From positions 62,001 to 126,000 of the forward strand of contig VLTN01000045.1 of NCBI GenBank assembly GCA_008330645.1: a stretch of 64,000 nucleotides of DNA. Reading direction: 5' to 3'. How positions within the stretch are numbered: position 1 is the stretch's first letter; every line of letters starts with the position of its first letter. The translations under genes were made by a program, and so were the position numbers. Below the pieces are notes generated by a model that saw only the letters and a list, made by a program, of their open reading frames with translations, did not search any database and was not told the origin of the DNA. Below are positions 22,901-34,205 of this stretch, piece after piece. Source of the stretch: Cafeteria roenbergensis. Lineage: Eukaryota > Sar > Bigyra > Bicosoecida > Cafeteriaceae.

Positions 22901-24136
22901 AGGCATCCCCCCGGCCGGCCACCGGCATGCGTCCCGACGAGGCCGTCTGCATCGCCGTCGCCACCGCCGCCAGGATGGTGCGGCGGCCGTCCGAGGCCAC
23001 AGGCCCTCCCCTTGCGGAACCCTCCGAGGACGCGCGGTCCAGCAGGAGGCACGCCTGCGCGGGGGCGTCCGCGTCGTCGGCCTGAGCCCCGGCAGACGCC
23101 GCGGCCGCCGGGTTCACCAGACGCACGAGCGCTGAGGCCACGAGGCCCCGCACGCCGGAACGCAGGTGCGCCACCGCCGCCACCAGCGGCGCTGGGGCGC
23201 TAGCGTGCGCCTTGGCGCGCGGGCAGGCGCACGGAAGCCGAGACAGGATCACCGGGCGAAGCGCTGCGTCAACCGAGAGACCCCGCCGCATCAGCTGAAG
23301 GACGTCGACCAACGCGCCGGCAGAGCTGCAACCAGCATCCGCAGCGGGAGGGGCCACTTCGATGGAGCGACACGCCGACGACACTGCCCGCAGAAGCACC
23401 GCTGCCGAGGCCACGCGGCCGGCGGCCTGCCGTTGGAACAGGCCCTTGCGGCCTGCAACCAGCAGCGAGCCGCGGAGGGGCGCAGAGGCGTCCAGATCGC
23501 GCCGTCGCCCCGCAAGCAGGTCCGTCACAGCCGGGTGTATCGCTGCCGCGGCGAGCTCCGCCAGGCCGACGGGCAGCGAGCCGAGCTGGTCGACCAGCTC
23601 GCGCGATGGCCCGTCCGATCCGGCCAGGGCCGCTTGGCCAAGGCTGCGCACTGCGCTCCCCAGAACAGCCAGGAGGGTGCTGGCGAGCGCGCCGCCCGCC
23701 CTGGCGTGCCGGCCAGACAGGCCCCCTGCCGGTCCCGCAGGCGACTCGGACACCGCGGCCTCCGCCACCGCCGCTGCCGTCAGGCTCGCGATGGACGGGC
23801 GAGCCAGCGGCACAGCGCGGAACAGGGCAAAAAGGACGTCGGCGGCGAGTGACTGGGCTCTGCCAGCAGGCCCAACCACTGCTGGGTGGGGCCCCGCTCG
23901 CTCGTCGGACCGCAGGCGCCCGTCCGCCCCGGCGGACGCGGCCTCGGCTGCCTCCAGGCCAGCGAGCGACCCCGCGCCGCTGCCCGTGGACGAGGAGGAC
24001 CGGCGCCGGACGGCTGCCGCGCCGCCCTCGGCGTCCAGTCTGCCTGGACCCGCCGCTCCTCCGTCCGGGCCCGCCCTTGCGCCGCTGCGCGCTCCACGCC
24101 CGCGCCCGTCTGTGCCGGCGTTCCTACCGCCGCCCG

Positions 24137-24182
<46 letters not shown>

Positions 24183-26269
24183 GCTGACAATGTCGTCCCC
24201 GTCGGAGTCCCCAGCGGCCGCCTGGCAGCCCGACGCCGCGATGGCAGAGCGACGCACTGCTGGGGACGGGGTCTCCCCCATGACCAGTCCCGAAGCGGCA
24301 GGCGACTGGCCCGCGGCCGTCGCCGGAGCTGCGCGGCGGCGTGACTGCGTCGGAGAGGCAATCGCTGCCGCGCCCTGGCCCCGCGAGGCCGCCACGGACG
24401 CTGAGGAGGACGACGGTCCCGTGGCTCCCCGGCCCAGCCGCGCGCCGCCTCCTGCCGATGGGGCGGGTGCCGCGCCGGCACCGCCGGGCCCCGCGGACAC
24501 GGCCTCGAAGTACGCTACCGGCTTCGCGCAGCATGCCTCCAGCGGCCCGGGGGCGGCATGCGCTTGCGAGATGACGCTCACGCAGAGCCGCACCAGCGCC
24601 TCGCCGAGGGGCTCCCACCCGCCGCGAGCACAGCGGTCCGCCATGCCGAGGGCGCCCCGGCGCACGCCCCCGGGCTGCCTGCCGGGCACCGACCGGGCGA
24701 AGCCCTCGAGCCAGCGGCACTCTGCCGCCTGGCCCTCGCGCTCAAACTCGGCCAGCAGCCTGCCCGCGAGCGATTCGCGCTTCTTCGCGCCCCCCGCGGG
24801 TGCTCCGGCCGCCGCGCCGCCGTCCGTGGCGAGCAGCCCGCACGCGAAGGCGAAGGGCGACGACAGGTCGTCCAAGGCGGCGACCACATCGCGCATGGCA
24901 TGCGCCGTGGCGGTGTCCTGCCTGAAAATGGTCTCGAGGTGTCCGAGCACCGCTGCCTGCGCCCGCCAGAAGGACTGCGCGGCGGCGAAGCACGCTCTCG
25001 AGTCAGGCCCGCGCCCGCCGGCGGCGCTCGCCTTGAGAGCGACGTCGGTGCTCTCCTCGCGCGCGCGCATTGACTGCACAACGGCGTGGAGCGTCACAGC
25101 CCGTCTGTGGCGCGCCGCCGACGCGCTCATGGTGCCACCGCCGCCGCCCGCCCCTGGCGCCGGCGCAAGCGTCGTCACAGAGAGGGCTCTGTACACAAGC
25201 GCGGGGATATCGTCGCTGGGGCAGACGCACAGTGACTGCGTGATCCGGCGCAGCAGCGGCAGGGCGCACGCCGTTGCGCCCGGGAGGTCCTGGACGGCGG
25301 TGGCGAGCGGCAGCGCGCTACGGGACGGCCACGCGTGAAGCTGCAGCGCGGCGACCACGCGAAACCGCAGCTCTGCGCGACGAGGGCAGCGAAACGGCCA
25401 GCGAAGGTTGTGGGTGTGGCAGGAACGGCGGGGCGGGGTGGCGGGGTGACGAGACGAGACGAGACGAGGTGGGGCTCAGTCCGCGCGCCCTCACGGCTGG
25501 ACGGCCGGGGCGGGAGCCAGGACTAGGCGCGCGAGCGGGAGCCAGGAGAGTCCTTCACATACCAATGCGAGGCGGAGGCCGCGCGCGCGAGCTCACCTGC
25601 GCCGCTGATCGTCTCCCCCTGCGCTGCTGCGGGCCCTGGGACTGCTGCGAGCGCGGCGTCCGGCACCCTCGCAACCGTGGGCCCCAGCCACTGCAGCACC
25701 ACCCCAATGTCAACCCCAGCCAGGGCTGCAGCGTCGGCTGTGCCCTCGGAGTCCGTAGCGCTGCCGGTGGGGGCGCGGGACGACGTCGGCGGGGCCGCGG
25801 CGGCCGTCCGCTTACTCCGCTTGCTGCTGGTCAGGGCGGCCAGCTCCGCCGCGGCTGCCGCAACACTCGGATTCCCCAGAGCAGCCCCCGATCCAAAGAC
25901 GCCCTGGAGCGTGGCGTCCGCGAACGCAGCTGCTGCGTCGTAGCCCAGCACCTCGGCGGCCGCGGCGGCGGCAACGCTTGCGTCCGAGTGCGTTGTGGCG
26001 CCGAGAGTGGCCGAGGCGCTCGACAACAGCAGCCGCACCGCGGCGCCAAGGAACTGCTCTGCCCCCGGCGTTCCTGATGGGACCGCGAGCAGCGCCAGGA
26101 GCGCCTTGGGGTCGGGGGCGTCGACGGCAGCGGCCGCAACCATTTCGAAATGGGCTGCATTGGCGCACTGCGCCCCGCCAAGCACGGATGCAGCAAGCTC
26201 GGCCCGGGCCGAGTCTGTGGGCGCTGACAGGAGCCTGGCGACCGCCTCCGCCCCGGGCGTGCCTGCCAT
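19975..26269 (-). CDS. FANCI: Fanconi anaemia group I protein homologue
   Basis: Four exons (26269-25597, 25372-21282, 21136-20733, 20584-19975) join with matching phases (1, 0, 2) to give 1,925 residues. FANCI pairs with FANCD2 as a DNA clamp at stalled forks and interstrand crosslinks in the nucleus. Diagnostic stretches include DDIPALVYRALSVTTLAP (compare human QEIPPLVYQLLVLSS), the late segment REMATVVCTGLTQQVYRLAL, and the C-terminal block ILSAMPALVRAVESLETTLL then RRSTSRDIQV, matching the human LIFAIEQYEKFLIHL...LSTSRDFKI end. Human FANCI is about 1,330 residues. The extra 600 residues are Ala/Gly/Ser-rich insertions, including an (ED)n acidic run near 24140-24180. The regulatory lysine cannot be placed confidently without alignment. 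It shares a 176-base divergent promoter with PRP6. Confidence 0.85.
24139..24181 (-). repeat. Hexanucleotide repeat encoding (Glu-Asp)n
   Basis: CTCGTC-type repeats within FANCI encode an alternating acidic run of about 13 residues in a low-complexity insertion. Confidence 0.85.
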
Positions 26270-26445
26270 CCGCAGCGGCGGGCAGGCCGGTGGCGGTTTG
26301 CTTGCCAGGCATTTGCTCAACTGTGGCTCTGCCCGAGCGCATATTTGCGTTCCGCCAAGGACTGCGGCGAAAGCCTTGCGGCGCTTGCTGCCAGGCCACG
26401 CAGCGTCCAAGCCGGCGGCCTGCTGGAGGCGCGCGGACTGGAGCC
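26270..26445. promoter_or_regulatory. Divergent promoter, FANCI / PRP6
   Basis: 176 bases between opposed start codons at 26269 and 26446. No defined motif recognised. Confidence 0.45.
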
Positions 26446-29400
26446 ATGAGCGGCCCCGGCCGGGTCAACACGTTCTCGAGCATGCCCCCTCCGGTGAGCG
26501 AGCCACGCGCGCCGTGGGCAGCACAGTCCCGCTCTGGCCGGCTGCCGGCGCGCTCTCTCCGAGGCGTCCTGGCCGCGGCAAGCCCGCGACGGCACCCTGC
26601 TGTTCAAAGCTCCTCTGCGTGTTTCCCCGCAGGCATCCTATGTGGCCGGCCGGGGGCGGGGAGCCGCGGCTTTCACCACTGGCGCAGACGTTGGCAACTC
26701 GAGGCTCGGCGGGCCGGCCGCCGCGGCGCCTGGCTCCGTTCCAGGGTTCTCCGGGAAGCCCACGCCGGGCTATATTGCCGGTATTGGGCGTGGCGCCAAG
26801 GGCCTGGGCGACACGCGGAACCGCGGCACGTACGAGCAGTCGAAAGTGCAGCAGGACCGCGCAGAAGCTCGGCGCAAGGCCCTTGCCACGGCCACCGAAA
26901 CGGCGTTCAAGCACGGGGGGTCCGGCACAGCGGAGGACGTGGAAGCCGACGCCATCTACGACATGGTGGACGAGCGCATCGCCAAGCGGCGGGCCCCGAA
27001 GGCGTCCAACGAGCGAGCAGCCAAGCGACCGGCGACGGCGGACATTTTTGCCGACGGGCGGCTCAAGCTGGCCGCCATGAAGTACGAGGACTGGGAGGCG
27101 ATTCCGGACAGCGTGGCTGACATGTCGGGCCGAAACCGCCTGGACAAGAAGCAGTCGTGGTCGGTGAGCCGCGAGGGGCCCGTGAGCGATGCGATGCTGA
27201 TGGAGGCGAGAGGCCCCGCCATGGGCAGCATCGACGCGAGCGGGGACGCCGGCACCAGCACCTCCCGGCTGGCAGGGTCTGGCGCGGCGACGGACCTGTC
27301 CGGCGTGGGCGCCGCGCGGAACAAGATGCTGGACATGCGGCTGACCCGGATGGAGGACTCGGTGACCGGCCAGACGGTGGTCGACCCGCAGGGCTTCGTG
27401 ACGTCGCTGCAGGCGCAGCGCGCGGCCCAGCAGGTTGACGCCGGGGACGTGCGCAAGGGGCGGCTGCTGATGCGCTCGTTCGTGTCCACCAACCCGGGGC
27501 ACCCTCACTCGTGGATCGCGGCGGCGCGGTTCGAGATCACGGCGCAGCAGCTCGGGGCCGCGCGGCGAATCATCAAGGAGGGCTGCGAGAAGTGCCCCAA
27601 GGCGGAGGAGGTGTGGCTCGAGGCCGCGGCCATCTGCCGGCCCGAGGAGGTCCGCGGGATCCTGGCCGCGGCGGTCAAGCACGTACCGACGAGCGTGGGC
27701 ATCTGGATCAAGGCCGCCTCCCTCGAGGACAAGCTGGAGACGAAGCGCGCCGTCCTCCGGCGCGGCCTCGAGCTCATTCCCAAGAGCGTTCGCCTCTGGA
27801 AGGCAGCGGTTGAGATCGAGGACGAGGAGAACGCCAGGGTGATGCTCGCGCAGGCCGTGGTGCTGGTGCCGCAGAGCGTGGACCTGTGGCTGGCGCTTGC
27901 GCGCCTGGAGTCGTACGAGAACGCGCGCAAGGTCCTCAAGCAGGCGAACAAGCACCTCCCGCTGGAGCCCAAGGTGTTCGTCGCCGCGGCTCGCCTGGAG
28001 GAGCAGCGAGGCCAGGTGGCGCGCGTGGACCCCATCGTGAAACAGGCCGTCGCGAGGCTCCTCCGCGCCAGCGGAGAGGCGGCAGCCAAGACGGGCGCCT
28101 CCGCGGTTGACGCCGCGGCCGCCTCGTCGGGGACCGCCGCCGCCGCAGCGGCTGCCAGCAGCAGGCGGGCGGAAGGGGACGAAACCACGGCGCTGCCGAG
28201 CCTGCGGAACCGGGAGCAGTGGCTTGAGCTCGCCTTCGCCTCCGAGGCCGCCGGATTCCCGGCGACGGCTGGCGCCATTGTGAGGCACTCCCTGGGGATC
28301 GGCGTGGAGGCGACGGACGAGGTGGCGACGTGGCTCGCGGACGCGGCGCGCTTCGAAAAGGCGGGCCACCCTGCGTGCGCCAAGGCTGTGTTCGGCCTGC
28401 TGCTGGGCCGGCACATGGACCAGGCCTCCCTGTGGAGGCGGGCGGCAGAGCTGGAGAAGCGACACGGCACGCCGGAGGAGCTGGACGTGTTGCTGCGCAC
28501 CGCGGTGAAGCACTGCCCTCGGGCGGAGGAGCTGTGGCTGCTCGGGGCCAGCCACCAGCGCGACCAGGGGGCGGTGGACGAGGCGCGCGCCGTGCTCGTC
28601 AAGGCCTTTGCGGTCAACTCCGACAGCGAGGCCATCCTGCTTGCCGCGGTGCGGCTGGAGCGCGACGCGGGCTGCGTGGAGGCCGCCCGGGCGCTGCTTG
28701 CCAAGGCCCGCGACAAGCCGGGCACGGAGCGCGTGTGGACGAAGAGCGCCGTGCTGGAGGCCGAGGAGGGCCGGCTGGACGAGGCGCAGGCGCTGCTCAA
28801 GGAGGCGCTGAAGCGCTTCCCCGACGGGCACAAGCTGTGGCTGGTGCTTGCCTGGGTGCTGCGAAGCAAGGGCGACGCCGAGCGGGCCCGCAAGGTGCTC
28901 CACGGGGCCATCAAGTACTGCCCCACCTCCGTGCCGCTGTGGCGGGCCGCCGCGCGGGCGGACGAGGAGGCCGAGGGCGCCTCCAAGGCGCGCAGCACGC
29001 TGGAGTTGGCCCGCGTCCGCAACAAGCGGTGCGCGCTGCTGTGGCTCGACGCAGTCCGGCTCGAGGACAGGTCGGGCAACGGGCCCGTGGCCGAGTCCGC
29101 GCTCGCGCAGGCCCTGCAGGAGTGCCCCAACAGCGCGCTGCTGTGGACCGAGCGCATCCAGAGGGCGCCCAAGGTGGAGCAGGCCGGCCTGGTGAAGCGT
29201 GTGGCGGCCAAGCTGACGGAGGACGGTGGCATCGCCATCGTGGTGGGCCGCCTGCTGTGGCGCACAGGCCGCTCGGGCAAGGCCCGCAGCTGGCTCTCTC
29301 GCGCAGTCAGCCTCTCGCCGCAGCTGGGGGACGCGTGGAGCAACCTTCTTCGCTTCGAGCAGGAGTGCGGCACCTCCGAGGCCCAGGTCGAGGTGCTCAA

Positions 29401-29782
29401 GGCAGCGGCCAGCGCCAGGCCCAAGTACGGCGAGCACTACGCCCCCATCGCGAAGCGGATGACCAACCGCACGCGAAGCTTCGAGCACGTCCTCCTCACC
29501 TGCGCTGCGGCTCTGCCGCCCGTCTCCGAGTCGCTCAGGACGCACGCGGTGTGGCCGATCGGCCGAGAGCCCGGCGTCGACGTGCCTGCCAGCGTGACCG
29601 TGCCTGTCGCTGGGTCGTCTGGGGGCGCGGGGGCAGCCGCATCCTCCGCAGAAGCTGCAGCTGCAGCTCCGGCCGCGGCGCCTCCGGCCGCCGCGGTTGG
29701 TTCCGACTCCGGGGCGCCGGCGCCGGCTGCAGCGGCAGAGTCGTCGAGCTCGTCCAGCAGCGCGGCTGGTGGCGCCTCGTGA
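26446..29782 (+). CDS. PRPF6: Pre-mRNA splicing factor PRP6 (PRPF6, U4/U6.U5 tri-snRNP)
   Basis: Exons 26446-26493 and 26633-29782 join in phase 0 to give 1,065 residues. The N-terminus has the PRP6 domain: SYVAGRGRGAAAFTTGADVG, then GYIAGIGRGAKGLGDT, the DEADAIYD-like block DVEADAIYDMVDERIAKRR, and KYEDWEAIPDSVADMSGRNR. From about residue 350 to 930 come repeated HAT helices (SWIAAARFE, VWLEAAAICR, LWLALARLE, VWTKSAVLEAEEG, LWLVLAWVLRSKGD, LWLDAVRLE) followed by SWLSRAVSLSPQLGDAW, matching the human order. PRP6 bridges U5 and U4/U6 in the tri-snRNP in the nucleus. An Ala-rich insertion (AAAASSGTAAAAAAASS region) and an Ala/Ser tail explain the extra length over the roughly 940-residue human protein. 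The gene converges on DUS3 with only 137 bases between stop codons. Confidence 0.93.
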
Positions 29783-29919
29783 GTGGCAATCGATTGGACC
29801 CCCGTCAACATTCACGCTGCGTGGCTTGGTTGCGCGCTTCGCTATGCGGCCAACTCTCGCTGCCTCCACACGCGGATGCGCTCACGCTTGCCCGGCTTGG
29901 ACTGCGCGCTGCGCCTCTC

Positions 29920-31673
29920 TCACCCCCACTCCGTCACAACCTTGCCAGACGTCAGGCTGGCGGTGTCGACCCCCAGGCCAAGCAGGCTCTGGTCGGCTGC
30001 GACCGCCAGTCCGGCGGCGGACGCCACGGCGCTGGATCCCGATCCGAAGCTCTTCGCCTTGTGCTTCGGCACGAACCGGAACCCGTCGCGCACGGGCCCG
30101 AGGAACATCTCGCTGATGCGCACCCAGTCGGCAGACTCCCCGCTGGAGAGCAGCGTCTCGAGGTCGTCGCGCCCGCGGTACGCCTGGGGGCGCAGGTTCA
30201 TTCGCTGCGGCGGCAGGGCCAGCAGGCCGAAGGGCACGTACCGGTGCGTGAAGGACAGGAGCTCGAGCAGGAAGCGGCGCGTGCGGTCCACGCCCAGCTG
30301 GTCCGTGCCCCAGTACTCGAGGCCGTAGCGGCAAAAGTCGCGGTACATGTCGAGGCGCTCCCTCGCGCTCTTGTCGATTGCCACGCCGGCCTTAATCTCC
30401 TCGCAGAGCCAGGGCTTGTACAGGATGCCGCGGCCGAGCATGCACGTCACCACGCCGGTGGCTGCGATGTGCGAATGAAAGTCGGAGGGGTCGAGGACGT
30501 CGCCGTTGCCGATGATCGGCAGCGCCGGAATGTCGGCTGCAAAGTCCTCGCCGTCGCCCGACAGCGCAGAGGATCCGGCCGCAGCGAGGCGCGCCTGGCC
30601 CTCCGCAGCGGCCTCGGCGGTCGCGATGCCAGCGTTTGGCATCCCACTCGCCATCGCCTCGGCAGCGGCCGCTGCAAGCGCGCTGCCTGCAGCCCCGCCA
30701 AACTTGGGCGCCGCCGCACCCCCCAGAGGGGCCCCCACGAGCGGGAGGGACACTTCGTCCACCACCCCCTTGATGTAGTCCCAGTCGGCGGTCTTGCTGT
30801 ACCTGGCCGCGCGCGTGCGCCCGTGGATGGTCACTGCGGCAACGTCCCAAGTCTTGCGCGCCCTCACAGCGAGCCCCTCTGCCATCAGGCTCTGTGGCCC
30901 CAGCCCCGTCCTCATCTTGAGGGTGACTGGCCGGGACGTGCTCTTGGCCATGGCCCGGATCATGGGCTCGAACCGCTTTCCTGCGCACATCGTCTGCGCA
31001 CCCATGCTCTTGTTGCAGACCATGTCTAGGGGACAGCCCATGTTGAGATCGACAAAGTCAAACGCCCCGCACTCCCGCTCCAGCACCTCGCAGGCGCGCG
31101 ACAGCACGCCCTCGTTGCCGCCCGCAAGCTGCACGCCGAACGTGCGCTCGCTCGGGTGGCGGGCGAGCAGCGCGGTTTCGCCGCTCGCTCCCTTGAGCAC
31201 TTCGCTGGCAATTGCCATCTCGCCGACGGTCACGTCGGCAGCCATGTCCGTGCACAGGCGGCGGAACGGGAGGTTGCCCACCGTGGTCAGTGGGGCGATG
31301 ATTGCGGCGCCGGGCAGCCTCGACCGGAACGCCTCCACCTTGGCCCAGCGCTCGCGCGCCGAGGGCCTTGAGGCAAGGTATGCGGCTCTGCCGGCCTCGC
31401 CACGGAGGTCGGACATGGGCGGGGTGTCGCTGACGTCGACCTCGGGGCGAAGGTCGGGGTGTCGGGCAGGCACGGGCGCAGGCGCAGGCGCGGGCGCGGG
31501 GGCGCCACCCTGAGGCGCCTCGGCTGTCGATGCCTGGGAAGCAAGGCCTGGTGCAGAGGCCGTTGTGGCAGCACCGTCGCTGGCGCGAGACCGCTTTGCC
31601 TCGGCCTCGTCGTCGCCGGCATCCTCTCCGCTCGCTGCTCGGGGCCGCTTCTCAGCGCCAGAGGCTGCTGCGG

Positions 31674-31729
<56 letters not shown>

Positions 31730-32675
31730 TGATCCGCGTCGTCTCCCGTCGGCGTGGCCGGTTCGTCGAGCCCGGCCCAACCGCCACCGCGACCGCGCCC
31801 GCGCCCACGCCCGCGCCCGCGCCCTCGGCCTCGGCCCCGGCCCCGGCCCCTTCCGCCCTCCCTGGCGTCCCATGCCCGAATGGGGTCTGCGACCACCACG
31901 GTGTACCTGTTCTTTCGCAGAAGCAGGCCAAGCAGCGGGTGCGGCTTGTTGATGCATGTCGCGGGCGGGTCGGCGCTTGCGTCCGGCTTGCGGAGCGACT
32001 TGCGGGCTGCAACGTCCAGGCAGGACGCGAAGCGGCAGTTGAGACCAGCAGGGCACTGTCCGAAGGCAGCGAACGCAGGGCATTCCTCAGCGATAGGGTC
32101 CGGCCTGCGAGCGAAGAACTGGTCCAGGTCGTGGATGCGGTGGCAGCGCGAGGCGTCCCCACCGGGGGCGCGGCACCGGCCTCCAAGCAAGGCTCCGCAG
32201 AGCATCAGCTCGCGTGTCTTGGCCCCCATGCCGATGTCAGCGTCCTGGTCCCCGGCGCGCTTCTGCTGGCGTCGAGAGCGCCGCCCTCCCCGCCCGCCTC
32301 GGCCAGTCGTGGAGCTCCCGCGGCCGGTCGATCCGGAAGCTACGCTTGCCGCATCGCCACCTTCCGTGTCCGCGGCAGTTGCATCGACTGCAGCCGCTGC
32401 GGCGGCTGCGTCCTTGCCCTCGGCCGCCTCGATCGCCTGCTCGACAACGCTCCGGTCGAGCACGAACCTGCACTCCTCAGCAACGATGCACGAGACTTGC
32501 GCGCGCAGTTTGATGGCGCAATCAACCCACACGGCCTAGTTTCGCGTGCCTAGCAGTGCCGCATGCGCCCGCCGCGCCGCGTTCGCCCTCTATCGGCAAG
32601 GCTGCAACCTCGCTGTCCAAGGTTCGCGCGCTTCGCTCACTCGGGTAGAATGGCCTGAATTCCCGCCGCTTGCAT
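29920..32675 (-). CDS. DUS3L: tRNA-dihydrouridine(47) synthase Dus3
   Basis: Exons 32675-32641 and 32467-29920 join in phase 2 to give 860 residues. The main frame is also open upstream of the inferred acceptor, so the 35-base first exon is less certain. The flavoenzyme reduces uridine 47 in the tRNA variable loop. Two CCCH-like zinc fingers lie N-terminally (CGALLGGRCRAPGGDASRCH and CPAFAAFGQCPAGLNCRFA). The FMN barrel follows: IAPLTTVGNLPFRRLC, DVTVGEMAIA, FGVQLAGGNEG, FVDLNMGCPLDMVCNKSMG with the catalytic Cys in GCPLD, VTLKMRTG, VTIHGRTRAARYSK, PIIGNGDV and MLGRGILYKPW. The C-terminal Dus domain has YGLEYWGTD, FLLELLSFTHRYVPFGLL, WVRISEMFLGPV and FVPKHKA. Between fingers and barrel sit Arg-Gly repeats and a poly-Ser run. 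The match to human DUS3L order is complete. Confidence 0.92.
31675..31727 (-). repeat. (CTG)n / (CAG)n tract encoding poly-Ser in DUS3
   Basis: About 17 uninterrupted trinucleotide units, read as AGC serine codons on the coding strand. It lies beside an Arg-Gly dipeptide repeat (about 31796-31860). Confidence 0.9.
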
Positions 32676-32834
32676 CTCCGCATACGACTGGTTGCGCCTG
32701 CCCTCCGGGACATCCCCCGCTGACGCCATAGCGCCTGTGTGCTCGCAACGAGGCGCGTGCTGCACCTAAGGCTTTGAGCCCTGGCAGAGCCGGCCGAACC
32801 GACTGGTTGTCTGCCGTCGCAACTGTTTCTCAGC

Positions 32835-34205
32835 ATCATTGGGGAGGGGGACAAAACAAGCGGTTCACCACATTGGGATCATAGCCTCACCGAAATGAAT
32901 CATGCACTATCCATCCCCGATGAATCACAAACCGCGCCAAACCCGCAATCCAATGTCCCAAGCGCAATCCCAGATCACTCCCATCACACTGCCACGAGTC
33001 GCCACTCAGCCGCCCCTGCTCACCGCATACGCTCCACCTGCTGTCGCAGGTACTGCGTCTGCCCGATCAGCTGGGTCGCCAGTCCCTTGGCGATGACCTC
33101 GTTCAGCCTCGACAGCCAGCGGAAGGCCCAGCGCGCACGCTCCCTCGGCCGGTCGCCGAAGGCCGTGTCCGCCACCTTCTTGAGGAAGGCGAAGGCCGCC
33201 GGTCCCATGCGTCCCGTGGTCGTGACGACGAAGGGCACAATGGAGCTCATGTTGTCCTTTGTAGCTGAGCTCTTCTTGTACTCCCCCATCTTGTCGTTCT
33301 CACGGCGCTCGAGAAAGGCGTCCATGCTCTGCAGGCCCTGCGTCACGTAGGACTTGCTCACCGCCGAGGTGATCTGCACGTCGACGAGACAGGTGGTCTC
33401 GAAGTCGACGTGCACCCACAAGTCCGGTCGCTTGCGCGCGGCCTCGCTGGACCCCGGCTGGGATCCGAAGCGCGCCTGCCCGTCCTGCCAGCTGGAGGGC
33501 TCCACGACCGACTGCAGCCCCGCCGAGCGCACCGCCGCGTGCAGGACGTCGCGAACGTCGTTGTGCGCCCGGATGGTGGAGCCCTTGCCGCAGCGGCAGC
33601 GCGCCAGGTGGTGCGCCACGCCGGAGACCCCGCCGATGTGGACGGTGCCTCTCGCGGTGGTGTCTCGCTGCATGCACGCGCAGTTGATCGACACGCCGTC
33701 CGGCACCACGTGGTCGGCCTCGGAGGCTCCGATGCGGTAGCGTTCCACCACCGCGAACTCCTCGTCCGTGAGCCCGCGGGGCCCCATCATCGTGTTGCGG
33801 AGCCAATAGTGCGTTCCCGGCACGCACGCCTCTCGGAACGCGACCAGGTCGCTCATGACGCGCAGCATGGCCGGGTCGTCGATGTTGGCGACGCGCTTCT
33901 CCGGCGTGCCCTTGGCCAGCGCCTCGGCCCTGCAGTGCGCTGTGCAAGCCCTGCGCGCCTTGGCCAGACGGCGCAGGAAGACGCACTCGTGCTTGATGCG
34001 CAGCATGTCGTCGTGGTGCAGCATCATCTTGCGCTGCCAGGGCGCCTCGACTTGCTCGTTCGCCAGCTTCACCACCCCGTCGCCGTACAGGCACTTGCGC
34101 AGCTTGGCCCGCAGCCACTCCGGCAGCTGATGCTTGGGGGCAGTGGCGCGGGCGATCGTGCTCCGCGATGTCTCGCATTGCCTGCCGATTCCAGGACGTG
34201 GTAGA
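32835..34205 (-). mobile_element. Non-LTR retrotransposon (LINE), 5'-truncated copy 1
   Basis: A minus-strand frame ending at 33020 encodes about 395 residues of the C-terminal region of a LINE polyprotein, downstream of where reverse transcriptase would lie. It has LPEWLRAKLRKCLYGDGVV, a Cys/His cluster (CAC, HHLARCRCGKGS), then AHNDVRDVLHAAVRSAGL and the restriction-like endonuclease signature RPDLWVHVDFETTCLVDVQI (the PD...D core), followed by PFVVTTTGRMGPAAFAFLKK. This organisation is known from R2/NeSL/CRE-type elements. The reverse transcriptase is absent, so the copy is 5'-truncated at about 34205. The non-coding 3' part runs to 32835, ending CCCAATGAT in element orientation, with no poly(A). 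It lies about 160 bases upstream of the DUS3 start. The 5' boundary is approximate. Confidence 0.75.
33020..34205 (-). pseudogene. LINE ORF fragment: zinc knuckle plus restriction-like endonuclease
   Basis: The remaining coding part of LINE copy 1, open throughout but without start, reverse transcriptase or N-terminal domains. The endonuclease core residues PD and D are intact, so the fragment looks recently inserted. Not expected to be functional alone. Confidence 0.7.

Noticed and set aside
23362-25338. A 658-codon plus-strand open frame inside FANCI
   Set aside because: Antisense shadow of the alanine-rich FANCI coding sequence. The minus strand carries recognisable FANCI motifs.
30794-32553. 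Plus-strand frames opposite DUS3, including poly-Cys and poly-Leu runs
   Set aside because: Produced by the CTG tract read on the wrong strand. DUS3 motifs on the minus strand are unambiguous.
33410-34204. Plus-strand 264-codon frame with a protein-like look
   Set aside because: Exact antisense of the LINE endonuclease fragment.
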